64,000 bases of DNA from Tetradesmus obliquus (lineage: Eukaryota > Chlorophyta > Chlorophyceae > Sphaeropleales > Scenedesmaceae), in contig CP126199.1 of NCBI GenBank assembly GCA_030272155.1, positions 1,860,001-1,924,000 on the forward strand. Reading direction: 5' to 3'. Under the pieces are notes generated by a model. That model worked only from the letters and a program-made list of their open reading frames with translations, had not been told where the DNA came from and ran no database searches. The position numbers were made by a program, and so were the translations under genes. Below, piece after piece: positions 1-12,183 of this stretch. The stretch's first letter is position 1. Each line of letters begins with the position of its first letter.

Positions 1-2354
1 GACGTCCTTGCACTCAGCCAAGAGGTTCCAGTTGGTGGCAGAACGGAACGCCACAAAAGGGCAGCCATCGGCGCTCTTGACACAGCCTGTGGAGGCAGCA
101 GCAGCAGCGGCAGCAGCAGCAGCAGCAGCAGACATGATGCGGTGGTTGAGGAGCCTGCCATGATTAGGCCTGTGCTGATGGTAGCAGCCGGATGATACTC
201 TCAGCTGCCCTTGTTGCTTGTAAATATCGGTGTATGCAGCATCACTGTTTATTCCAGCAAGTACTTTGAACCAGTGACTGCCCGCAGGTCATTAATCATA
301 CATCCCTCAGTGCCCTACTATGCCCTCCCCTGCAGGCAGCTGTCGCTGCATGTTGCTGCTGCTGTCACGCTCAACTGTGCTCTGCTGCATGACAGGGTGT
401 CATCATCAGCAGCTGTTGTCATGCCCAGCAGCAGCACTCACCTAGCAGCCTGCCGGCACTGTCAAAAGCACTCGTGTCATAGCCCTGAACATTGCAAGAG
501 GATGTAGTGATGTTGCGGCACTCCGTGATGACCTGTGGCTTGCCATTCCACAGCCCAACAAAGCCAGCAGGGCAGTTGCTGCCTGGGGTGCTGCAAGCCT
601 CGAGCTTAGCACCGTTGCGACTGGCCACGCTGTGAGAAGCAGGGCATGTTGTGGTTGCTGATGTCAGGCAGGCGACCAGCAGGGTTGCGTTGTACTGCTC
701 AATGGGGTTTAACGCGCTGTTGCAGAGGCAGGCCTTTGCGGTTTCGTCGTAGACGGCGCCGGGGATCTCAGTGCAGGTCTGCAGGCAGCAGCAGCAGCAG
801 CAGCAGGCAGGTGAGAGGTTTGGGTGACAGCGTGCCTTGAGGAGCTAGGCAGTGTAAAGGCTTCAGTGGGTGCTTTGCCTTGCTGCAGTGTGCTAACAAT
901 GGAGCATGGAAGGCAAGGTAGTGGAAACAGTAAGCAGGCGATGCTGCGGCTGCCGCTGTCACAAGCAAGGCAGCACATGCAAGCAAGCCACACGCCTGCA
1001 GTGCCTGCAGTGCTTGTCTGCGCGGCAAAAGTGAAATACCGCTGCGTTGTTTTAATTATTCCATTACTTGGAGGCGGGTCTCTAACCCTGCTTCTAGATT
1101 TAAGCGCTTCTTCTGCTCACCGGGGCGGGGCTGGGGCTGGGGCTAGGAGATGGAGATGGGGATGGTGAGGGGGATGCTGGCTCTGGAGAGGGAGAGGGTG
1201 ATGCGGGGGTGGGGCTGGGGCTGGGTGAAGCGGGCTTGGGGCTGGGGGTAGGCAGAGGGCATGGTGCCGCGTATGTCTCGGCCACATTCCGTTGCGAGGC
1301 AGCTGCACGTTACATCAACAGATGGCAGCAGGCAGCAGGGGTGAGGAGGGGCAGGCGGACGTTTTGAGCAAGCATTCTGCTGCTGCTGCAACTGCCCAGT
1401 GTACTAACTCAACTGGTTTGTGCGGTGTGGTTCACTTGCAGAGTTGCTGCGAGGCATGCTGCACGCCTGATGGGCGTGCACTTCAAACCCAGCGCTAGCG
1501 CAGCACTCTGCATGGCACCACGCACCTCTGCACTGTGCATTCACTGCAGCATGCAGTTGCTGGAGCTTTGATTTGTATTTGGTCAACTCACTGTTGGCGA
1601 GCGCGCGCCTCTTGAAGGTGTTCAGGTAGGTTTTGGTGCTTGCATACAGGGTGGCGTCGTAGCCGCCGGCGCAGCCAGCGCGCGCTCCCGCCGCACGCAG
1701 CGTGTTCCTCCTGGTCAATGCAGTGGCCTGCACCGATGAGTTGCCGGTGACAACCGCCCTCACCCATGCCCTCAGTGAGGGGAACAGTGGGGGAACGGTC
1801 TGGCCCTGCAAAGAGCAGCAGTGAATCACAACGCAGCAGCAGCAGCAAGAGCAGGAGCAGCAGCAGCAGCAGCAGGCGGGAGTGTTTAACCCTCAGGCAC
1901 ACCCCAACTGAGCGCTGCAGACCTTGCGGAGCCGGCATACCGCAGTGCGCCTAGTGCAGACAAGCAGCAGCACATCAGAATGAATACACCTGCAGGCGCA
2001 ACCACGCCGGCGCTGATCAGCATGCTGCACACACCTCGCGCTGTCACCCTGATTGGAAGCAGCAGCACACAGCAAGCAGCGTCACGCTGGCCTCACCTGG
2101 CGCGGAACCCTCTCGCACTTGTCGTTGGGGTTCATGATGAACACTGTGTTGGGTTGAATGCCCAGGTACCTTGCTACATCAGCCCTCACAGCGTTCCTGA
2201 ATCCTGCGTTGAAGCCGGGGGCGTTCGCTGTGCAGCTGCCATTGACAGCCACAGAGAACTGCAGGTGATACGATCTAGTCACTTGTGCGTTAACGCCTGC
2301 TGCTGCAACGCACAGCAGCAGGGCCACGGCGAGAGAGCTGCTGAGGCCCCTCAT
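1..2354 (-). CDS. Secreted Cys-rich protein with Ser-Pro repeat linker (5' part, cut by window edge)
   Basis: Five exons read in one frame: 2097-2354, 1526-1805, ~1121-1302, 442-778 and 1-86, all with GT/AG junctions. The start at 2354 gives a typical signal peptide (MRGLSSSLAVALLLCVAAAG, then VNAQ). Exons 1-2 form a globular domain with several Cys and N-glycosylation sites (NGS, NSS). Exon 3 encodes a Pro/Ser-Pro repeat of about 40 residues, like the hydroxyproline-rich rods of algal cell-wall proteins. Exon 4 is Cys-rich (CTEIPGAVYDE; ACLCNSALNP; QYNATLL) and the Cys-rich part continues off the left edge (CVKSADGCPF). A globular head, SP rod and Cys-rich tail suggest a secreted wall or matrix glycoprotein, but I recognise no named family; pherophorin-like is only an analogy. 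The exon 3 boundaries are uncertain by about 1 base. Confidence 0.6.
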
Positions 2355-4039
2355 GCTGATGATGGTAGGTGAGCCTGCTGCAGGAACAGGGGAGGAAGAA
2401 GAGGAGCGGCAGCGCATTCGCCATCAGCTTCACATTTAGCCAGCACGAATATGCATATAGATATGTCTAATGTACTTGTTGGCTGCGAGCGGGCTTTGGC
2501 GGTGTGACCAGCGCATTGTACGACGGGAGGAAGCCCATGCCAAATCGAATCCTGCATGTATGCGCATGCAGCTGCCAGGACCGTCGCTGCGCGCATGCCT
2601 GCGGTTATAATAATACATAGAGTCGTTTGTATGCTGCGGCACGTGTGCAAGAGCACGCAGAAGTCACCAACCACTTCTGCACCATGGTGCTGCCCGTCAT
2701 TGCAGGGATCTGCGCTGGGTACTCTGCTTATAAGCTTACCTTATCACAAGGAACTATGATCTGTAAGGTTCGCAAGCAGAAGGCTGCTGTCGCTTGCGGC
2801 AGGCGTGGGTTGGGTTACTGCGCACAATACGTTGGCCGCAATGAGCGATGAAGCTTAACACTTCTACCTTGACTAGGATGACTTCAGGAGCTATATAGGG
2901 CCGCTGTGCTGGTTGGACTTCTGCTGAGTTCTGTGCTGGTTCTGGTGTTCTTTGGGTCTGTGGTTTATGAAGCCCGGAAGAAGGGCAGAGCTGCCCTGAC
3001 ATGCAAAACCAACCTAAACAAATTGAAGAAAATCAGGGTGGTATGCGGGTGTGTTACGATTTGTACTGAAAGGAAAAGGCGTCATGGCAAAGCGGCAAGG
3101 CAGCAGCCGCCGGGCATACCAGCACAAAAGTGCAACATCACACCCAATTGTATGCACAAAATTTTACTATAATTTTTTCAATTGCGTACGTGCTCAAAAA
3201 GTTTAAGGATGCACTGCTGGCTATTGGTCACATGCACGTTGCGTAACCGGGCTTGAAGCGGTCAAGCACAACCTTTACTAGCTTTGCTGCTTCGATGGCT
3301 GAGAGCTGTGTAATATGTTAAGCCATATACAGCGTATACTGGCCCTGCTGCTAATGACTCAGCCGTCCCGCGGAGGCTGCTCAGCGGGCGTTGGGCGGGA
3401 GACCTACTGGCTCAGACCAACAAAGCCAACAGCAAAGCTCGCGTTGCAGATTGTCGCAAGTGACACACGTCAACATGATTCTTCTACATATGTGTTCAAT
3501 ATGCGCTCAACTAGCAGCCACACATGCGAAGCCAGTCACTGAGTGGATGGCTGGTCAACAACAAAGACCATCACAAAACAGTTTTTTTCACCAAGCGTCT
3601 GCCCTTTGATGCATTGCAAGCTGCACATGCTCAGGCAAATGGGTCATCACGGCAGCATCTTTGCTGACGCTTTGCAGCTTATACAACAGGCTGGCTGGAC
3701 AAATATAGCAGCTGATGCTGGTCAGCTGTAATTGGGCTGACCTCAATGCTCCACGAGGAGGCACTGCCTGCTGGCCAGCGCAGGGATCTCTCGATTGACG
3801 AACTAGCATAGTAATTGCAAAGCTGCGCACCTAAGCAAAGGTGGACCAGAATATATCTCCTAGAAGATGGCAGATACATGAGCCATCAATACGCAACGTC
3901 TGCAAGAGCTTTAGCTCATCAAACCTTGTACACTAACCTCAAACTAAGCAGGTAGTTCACAGGGCACTGGCCTGCAGCTGTTCAGCTGCAGCTGCTAGCG
4001 CCTGCTGCTGCTGCTGCTGCTGCTGCTGCTAGCCCCCAC
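2355..4039. other. Intergenic region, no gene seen
   Basis: It lies between the start of the secreted protein gene and the 3' end of the Ala/Gln-rich gene, both on the minus strand, so it should hold the promoter of the former and the 3' UTR of the latter. ORFs here are short, overlap in several frames and show no family features. A CTG run lies at about 4003-4029. Two ATTTTACTATAATTTTTTC-like AT-rich patches near 3160-3180 stand out from the GC-rich surroundings, without an assignable function. Confidence 0.4.
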
Positions 4040-4544
4040 TCAAGCCACCTGCCTAGCTAGGCCATCCATCCAAGCCAGCAGCCCAGGCTTGCGTGTGTAA
4101 TTATCCACAGCCAAGCAGCTGCCATACAGCGCAGCCAGCCAGCCGCGCTGCGCTGCTGTAGGCGCTGCCAGCACTGCTGCCGCCACTATCTGCAGCACAC
4201 TCGGCAGCAGCCCATAATCAACCACCTGCACTGCCAGCTGCACCAACTCAAACAGCTTGTCAGCAGCATCAACTAACAACTGCTGCTGCTGCTGAGGGGT
4301 GCTGCTGCTGTTACTGTGTAGTGCCAGCTGCCCCGCCCTGTCAGCAACAAGCTGGATCGCTAGCAGCGTCATTGCACTGCCAGCTGGCAGCTGCCGCACA
4401 ATGCTGTTGAACCCTACTGCTAAGCCCTCCATGCTGCCAAACCCTGGCAAGGCAGCAAGGGAGCGTTGCAGGTACAGTGGCACAGCTTGCTCCAGCGTCT
4501 GCTGTAAGGATCGCTGCTGCTGCTGCTGGTCGCTGGTTTGCTGC

Positions 4545-4588
<44 letters not shown>

Positions 4589-4932
4589 GGCTGTGCCTGT
4601 TGAAGTCTCTGCTGTCTGTGCATCTGCTGCTGCTGCTGCTGCTTCCGCTGCTGCAAGCGAGAAGAGCCCTGCTACTGCAGCGTGTGCTGCCTGTGACAGC
4701 TGCGCCACTGGGTGCGGCGCCAGCAGCAGCAGCAGCGGCAAGCTTGCTGCTGCAGCAGCAGCTTGGTCCACAGACGCCTTGCAGGCGAGCGGCAACAGTG
4801 GCACAGTGAAGCTCAGCCTGGCAACAACCACCGGGTTTGCAACCCATGCGCGCGCCACACTGCTGCTGCTGCTGATTGTGGCGAGGCTGCTGTTAGCACT
4901 TGCTAAGGGCTGCTGTGCAGCACCAGCAGCTG

Positions 4933-4982
<50 letters not shown>

Positions 4983-5646
4983 AGCCAGGCACCAGCCTCG
5001 CCCAGCAGAGGCTGCAGCAGGGAGTCATAGCAGGGCAACGCAGCCGCAAGGAATGCATCTGCTGTCGCACTGCTGCTCGCAACTGCAGAGACCAAGGCCC
5101 TCAGCAGCTCGACATAACTCGGCAGCTGCACCTGGCAGAACTGCAGAGCTGCCAGCGCAGCCAAGCCCTCTGCTGCTACTGCTGCATGCAGATCAATGCG
5201 GCTGCCTGCTGGCCCTGCTGCTGCTGCTGCTGCTCCAGCGCCTGCTGCACCCTGCTGCTGCCACAATGCAGCCAGCAGCGCCACATGCACTGCAAACAGC
5301 CTGTCTAGCTGCTGCCGTGCTGCTGCTGCATCCACTGCTTGCAGCACAGCAGCAGAGCAGGCCTGCAGGTACCAGCTGTAACTGCCAGACAGCTGCTGTG
5401 CAGACTGCCGCAGCGCAGACAGCAGCTGCAGCATCCCACTCGGCTGCAGCCGCGCCGCTGCAGCTGCAAGGCTTTGTAGCAGCATGCCCACTTCGTGTGG
5501 CCGGTGCTGCTGCTGCTGCGCCTCAAGCCAGTGGTTGGCTGCAGCAGCATCGCCGCAGCTCCCAGCGTAGTGAAACAGTCCTGCCATGCTACAGCCTTGG
5601 CCTAACAGGTATGACAAGCTGCAGAGGGTGCCTGCTGAAGTGTCCA

Positions 5647-5678
<32 letters not shown>

Positions 5679-7910
5679 AAGACAGGCGCATGGCCTGACA
5701 TGAGTTTGCTGTAGCCCTGGCCCAGCAGCAGCCTGCAGAAGCAACAAGCAGCAGCATCCGCAATGCTCAGCTGCGTTGCCTGCGTGCATCGCTCGCACGC
5801 CGCTGCAGCTACGGCTGCAAGCAGCGCCGCCTGCTGCTGCAGCTGCTGCATCCAGTGTGGCTCAAGCTGCTGCTGCTGCTGCTGCTGTGATGTCCGGCCT
5901 TGCAGCTGCCTACTGTGCTGGCGAGCTGTATGGTGCTGGCGATGTCCTGCAGCATGGGCCTTGACCCTTGCTGCTGCTGCTGCTGCTACTGTTGCTGCCC
6001 ACACATTTTCCACAGTTGCAGCACCAGCAGTGCCAGCAGCAGCAGCAGCAGCCAAGGCTTCTAGGCAGCCAGCAGCCATGCCTGCTGCCAAAGTGCCTGC
6101 TGCTGCTGCCAGCTGCTGGCTGCTATCTTCAGCGCAGGCTGCCTGCAACAAGCACACCAAACTGCACACTGCCTGAAAGCTGCTATGCAAGCTGGGGGGT
6201 GTTGCACTGCCACTAGCAACAGCAGCAGCAACACTTCCAGCTGCTGCTGCTGCTGCTGCAGTCCTGCAGAGGGTGAGGCCTATCTGCTGGCCAAATGAGT
6301 AGAGCCCAGACAGGCAGTAGGCTGACTCAGCTGCTGCCAGCTCAGCAGCTTGCTGTCTACCCCAGCGCTGCAGCGCTGCTGCTGCCGCAGCTTGCTCCCT
6401 GCCATCAACGCTGCTGCTGCTGCTGCTGTTGTGGTTGAATTTTCCTTGCTGTGGCTGTTGCAGCTGCTGGCATCTTTGCTGCAGGGCTGCTGGTAGCGCA
6501 TCGTCCAACACAGCAAGCAGGCAGCACAGCAGCCAAGCCAGCTGCTGCGGATGCTCCTGCAAGATTAGAACAGCACAGCATATGTGCGAGGTTCACATGA
6601 CATGCATACATTACAAAGCACATTTCCAATGGCTTGGCTTGCTGTAACTTGGTATGTGATGCATGCACCACCATCCAAATGCACAGTGTCAAAGAACACA
6701 GCAGCACACCTCCACCAGCAGGCCTGACGTTTACACTGCTGCAGGAAACAGCACAGAAGCAGCCTGAGCACACTGCCTACCTTGCACGTCAACATCAGCT
6801 GCTGGTACGACCACAGCAGCTGCGGCAGCAGCGCAGGCTGCTCTGCCAGCATCAGCGGTAGCACTGCTGCAACACCACTGCATGCGGCAGCTACTGCTGC
6901 GTGCTGCAGCTGGGCTAAGGACGGACCTGTGTAGCAGCAGCAGCAGCAGCAGCAGCAGCGTACTCGGAGTTTAATTGTCAAGCAGGTGTTGGGCATGTGC
7001 TGAAGCAGCTGGCAGCAGGCTGTATGGAGGACTATGCAACACACAATGCAGCGTGACAGTTGCTGGCACATGTAAGCAGGCAGTGGCATGATGCTTGTTA
7101 TGAACCACACACACTGCATGTGTTGTCCCTGCAGGCTTCCAACCAGAAAGTGCCCTATGTGCCTATGCAGCCCACACACCTGATACTGCTGTCAGTGCCG
7201 ATGCAGAGAAAGCCATAGCAGGTGCCAGCACAGGCATTAGTGCATGCACTGCAGGACTGTCTGCACCAGCAGCGCCAGAGCACTGCAGAGCAGCACATAC
7301 TGCTGCAACTGCTTGCTGTAGCAGCGACTGGCGCTGCAAGCTGTCTGCATCTTGTTGCTGCTGCGGTGCTTCACTGCCTTGCTGTTGCTGCTGCTGCTGC
7401 CGCTGCTCCCATGGCCGCACGGGTCGCCTGGCATGCACGCCTGCAGCAATAAGCAGCAACATGCTTTGGAAACATAGGCAAGGTGTAGTGGGTTTTGGCT
7501 GCCAGCAATACATCCCCAGCAGCGGCGAGCAGTGCTGAACAGCAGCACACCAGCAAGTTGAACTTTGCTAAGCCGTGCACACCTGCAGCTGGCCTGGCTT
7601 GAAGTGGAGTAGCCGCATAGCGTGTGAGTAGGTCTAGAAGGCCTGGCCATGCCTCAGCACGCTGCTGAGGGGCAGCAGCAGATGCAAGCAGCGCTGCCAG
7701 CAGCACATGCGCCTGCTGCGCTGTGATGGCCCCAGGCCTGCTCCTGCTGCAGGACAAGGATACAACCAGCAGTAAGGTCGCTAGGCCTCACGCTTCTGTC
7801 GTACATATATCAACGGAAAAGCACAGCTCGAGTCACCTGAGCTCCCGGGCTGCCCTTGCCAACTCAGCATGATCACCCGAACCCAAGATCTTCCAGTATT
7901 CAGCAACCAT
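4040..7910 (-). CDS. Large Ala/Gln-rich protein of unknown function, possible helical solenoid
   Basis: Five exons (7837-7910, 7583-7746, 7180-7440, 6781-6926, 4040-6556) join in frame to about 1,053 residues, starting MVAEYWKILGSGDHAELARA. The start was chosen because the 74-nt first exon ends at a GTGACT donor whose phase matches exon 2. Outside polyQ and polyA tracts the sequence is Leu/Ala-rich and looks helical. The most conserved-looking part is the C-terminus (LPGFGSMEGLAVGF; LLAIQLVADRAGQL; GWLAALYGSCLAVDNYTRKP). The regular helical pattern suggests a HEAT/ARM-type solenoid, but this is inference and no importin N-terminal motif is seen. The last exon is unusually long (2.5 kb) for this region. 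It is divergently arranged with the LCIB-like gene. No function is proposed. Confidence 0.6.
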
Positions 7911-8170
7911 CACGCATTTACTACTTCAGTTCTGCCCAGCGGCTGAACTTGCTAGCGAAATTATGAAGCACCACTTAGCACAGCAGTTGCCACGTGTGTC
8001 TGTTATGACTAGTGGACTGCTGCTGGCGTTATGGCTCAGCCAGGCTGCAGGGTTGGCTGCTCAGGGCGGAACAATTGGAATCGTATCACACGTACCGATC
8101 TCAGCTTCAACTGCAGCGTATTTTGCCGAGGAATAGGTTGCTGTGCGCTGACCTACTCTCCGTTCAAACC
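7911..8170. promoter_or_regulatory. Divergent promoter region between solenoid-like gene and LCIB-like gene
   Basis: Only about 260 bases separate the two predicted start codons on opposite strands, so 5' UTRs and promoters of both genes must share this stretch. No clear TATA box or certain CO2-responsive element could be assigned by eye. Confidence 0.5.
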
Positions 8171-9205
8171 ATGCAGCCGGTTCCGTGCGGCCTTGTCAAA
8201 TCACAAAAAGTACTTCTACATCGTCCCACCACTTATAGCTTCTGTAGATCAGCAGCTAGCAGACGCGTTATAGTTCCGGCAAGCCAGCAGCAGCAGCATG
8301 CCGTGCAGCAGCACGCTGTACAGCATGCAATCCAGCACAGTCAGGACTACATGACGCAGCGGCATGAAACAGTGCTGGAGTATTTTCCAACTGCTTTAGG
8401 TGAGCCTCAGCTGCAGTCCTTTAGCTAAGCGCATGACATGCAGCACAGAGGCTAGTGCACCGAGTCAGTTGTCAACTGACTCAGAGGACTGCAACTTAGG
8501 GACCTGGAGTTCAGGCCAAATGCAAGTCCTCACAGAAGCGTTTGCTGCAACAGCAAGGTTGTCACACATCACTCGCAATAAGACAGTGCAGCTGCTGAGC
8601 ATGCATGGCGGTTGCCGCATCTGCTGCCCATGCTTGCTCCTCCGCTTTCTGTCTTTCTTCTGCTGCTCACAAACTGCCTCATTGCCTCGCTGTCTGTTGT
8701 GTCCTGCAGGCGTTGATGACTTCATTGCTCGAGTTGAGGTGGCCCTGTGTGGCTACGGCTTCACAGGCAGCAACAGCATAGGTGCGCTTGCAGGAAGCAT
8801 CCTATGCCAGTGCCATGCTGTGCCAGTAAGCAGCAGTGCAGCATTTACATGCAGCTGCATCAGCAGAGTGACGAAGCATGCCTCCCACGGCTGCCGCTGC
8901 TGCACTGCATTAGTGAAAACAGTCGCTGCTGCAGTGCTGCAGTCAAAGCTGCCGCTGCAGCTCACATCCCTTTTGCAGGACACAGGCGAGCGGTCCAACT
9001 TACTGCTAGCTCTCCTGCTGCCGCTTGTCGTTTGTTGCAGCCATGACCAATCTGTGCAGGGATGAGGTCACCACTGTGCTCAAGGACAAGATTGAGGCAG
9101 TGTTTGGCGGCAGCTTCAACACCAACGGCCTGGGCGCTGTGCTGACGTGTGGCGTCACAGGCATCAAGGCGGGGCTCAGCCACTCGCCAGTGTCCAAGGT
9201 GCGGC

Positions 9206-9247
<42 letters not shown>

Positions 9248-9394
9248 CCGGAGGGCAGTGCAAGGGATGCAGCAGCAGCAGCAGCAGCAGCACCGGAGGG
9301 CAGTGCAAGGGATGCAGCAGCAGCAGCAGCACCGGAGGGCAGTGCAAGGGATGCAGCAGCAGCAGCAGCAGCACCGGAGGGCAGTGCAAGGGAT

Positions 9395-9430
<36 letters not shown>

Positions 9431-10670
9431 CCGGAGGGCAGTGCAAGGGATGCAGCAGCAGCCAGTGTGCAAGGTACGCAGCGGCAACACCTGAGAGGCG
9501 GAGTGCTGAATATAATGGGCACAGCAGCATTTCCAGTAGTGAGCAGATTGCTGCAAGGGATAAGCAGCAGCTGAGTGATGCACTGCAAAGAGACAGCAGG
9601 GGATGCAGCAGAGGGCTGTTTGGAGTTGAAACTTTGCAATAGCGGAAGAACAGCCGCCCACCAGCTGCCCGACTCAGCTAGCCACCTCACCAGTGTGTGT
9701 GGCTGGGGGCTGCTGTGGCAGTGCACTTGTATTTGGGGACCGCGCCGCAGGTGAGCGTGGCAGTTTGATGCAGCTGCAGCGTACAATGCAGGCGTGGTGG
9801 TAATGCAGGCTGTCTTGCTGCTTCTGCTGCTGCAGGATGCACGTGAGCGCTATGTGTTCTTCTCCTTCCCGCACATTGCCATAGACATGGAGGGCCAGCA
9901 GGGCGGCATCTGCAGGCCCAACAGGCCAGGCCGCAGCTGCGCGTGCGGCGCGCTGCAAAAGGTGTGCAGCAGTCAGGACTCTGCAGATGACTTCACAACT
10001 ACTGTATGAAATGCAAGCACCAGTAGCCGCTTGGTGTGTGCTGGTGTGACGCTGGTGTTGCAGTTGTCACATGGGCAGCTGGGTTATCAGCAGGCTGATC
10101 TATGCAGCTCACTGAGGTTTGAAACCAAAAGGCGTCACGATGCAACAAGATCCCTGACAGCCCCCCACCTGTCTGCCTGCCTGCCTGATGTGTTATATAA
10201 CACAAACATATATGTCTGCCTCTGGGTTGTGCGCCAGGCGCTGGTTGAGCTACCTGCCTGCCTACCTGCCACTGGCCGGCCGGTCTGCTTGTCTGTTATT
10301 TGATGGTTGTATGTGTGTTTTGCGCCAGGCGCTGGTTGAGCGCAAGGCAAAGGGCATCACGCAGTCCACCAACATCCCTGGAGTGCACGACCCACTGCAT
10401 CAGCTTTTCTAATACAGTTGCCTGCCTGTCTGCCTGCCTTCCCTGTGTATGCTGTGCTGTACTTCAGGCCTGATTGAGCTGAAGGCAGAGGGCATCACGC
10501 GCTCCACTAAGATCACTGACAGCTGCCCACACGTCTGCCTGCCTGCCTGATGTGTCATATTTTCCTCTTTTTTGTGCGGCAGGCGCTGGTTGAGCTCAAG
10601 GCGGAAGGCATCACACGCTTCACCAAGATTCCCGGAGTGCACGACCCACTACATCTGTGTTCTAATTACA

Positions 10671-10704
<34 letters not shown>

Positions 10705-12138
10705 TGCCTGCCTGCCTTCCCTGTGTACACGGTGCTGCACGTTAGGCGCTGAGTGAGCTCAGGGCTGAGGGCATCACGCGCTCCACCAAGATCCCAGGGG
10801 TGCACGACCCACTGGACCCCGAGTTCACCATCCTCAAGCAACGCCTGGCGCGCCGCATCCGGTGAGAGGGAGAGAAGAGGGGGGATACAGGTTGTTGTAC
10901 AAAGCTACTGCAGTGTGCTGTGAGCAGCGTCCTGTGGGGTTCCTGTGGATGCGTAGTGTTGGCTGCTGTCAGGGCATGTTGCTGCCTGGCGTTTGGATGT
11001 GTGCAACTGCATCATGCATGCATGCATGCAGCGCTTGGCGTTAATCAGCTCGTCCATCCTGTGTGATAACTTGGCTGCGCGTGTGTGCTGCAGGTACGAG
11101 CACACTGATGTCAGGCAGATGGACCTAGCAGAGCTGACAGAGGTGGCGGAGCGCGTCATCACAGACGTGAGCAGGGCACGGATTACTATGTTACGCATGT
11201 GTGCTGTTCTATGTTACGCCAGGTTGCTGTTAATTGGCACAGCTGTACACAGTTGCCAGGGCCAGGCCTCAGACACTGTTGCAGCGGTCCAGCACAGGCA
11301 GGGCAAAAGGCAAGTCAGTTGCGCACTTCCAGATGCTGCAGCACAGACGAACCTATAACAGCTGACAGAGGTGGCGGAGCGCGTCATCACAGACGTGAGC
11401 GGCAGTTTTAGTCCGCCATGCCGTATGCGCTGGGTTTGGGTTGCATTATGCGGTTGCATTATGCGGGATGCCTGTGCATTGCAGAGCCTGTTGAAGTGTC
11501 TGATGCAGTCATCATCTATGTTTGAGTGCTGCTTGAGTCCTGCTTGGTCGTGGCGAGGTATGCCAGCTCTCCTCACCTATGAATCCTACAATGCACCTTA
11601 CTGCTGGCGCTGTTGCGGCTGCCGCTGCTGCTGCTGCTGCTGCTGCCGCAGGACCTGGAGTACCTCATTGAGAAGAGCGTCAATCCAGACAAGGCAGACT
11701 TTGCGGTTGTGGCGGGCATACAGATACACAACTGGTGAGCTGCAGCTTGCATTGACTGCGACTGCCAGGATGGAACTGTGGCTGTCCCGTTGCTTCCGAT
11801 GTGTGTCTGACGATGCATATCCTAGTGGGTGGTGATGTGCAGGGGAGCCTAACTTCTGATTCTTCTAATTCTGTCGCCCTAGCGGAGTGTATGTGGTAAT
11901 GCATCATCAAAATTAGTGTGGCTGCTGCGCCTTCTCATATGCTTTAGGGCCGGTGACGATGCTCAGGGCGAGCCTAACCTAGAGTTCATCGCCCCCAGCA
12001 AGGTGTACGTGGTGGTGGGAGGCGTCACCACCGTGCTGGACATCATGCAGCTGCCTGCACTCACACCACGTCAGATGAGCTTGCTGGCACGCCAGGGGCC
12101 GAACGGGGAGTACGCAGGTGCGGCGCTGCTGCTGCTGC

Positions 12139-12183
<45 letters not shown>

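Noticed and set aside
4299..5703. Long plus-strand ORFs rich in Cys, Leu, Ala or Gln opposite the large minus-strand exon
   Set aside because: They are the complementary frames of CAG/CTG repeats in the 2.5-kb exon, which stays open because the repeat lacks stops. The minus-strand frame has consistent upstream exons and a non-repetitive C-terminus.
9006..9661. Open frames of polyLeu, polySer, polyGln and polyCys around the CAG minisatellite
   Set aside because: All frames are open because of the repeat. The region is an LCIB intron between two exons that join in phase.
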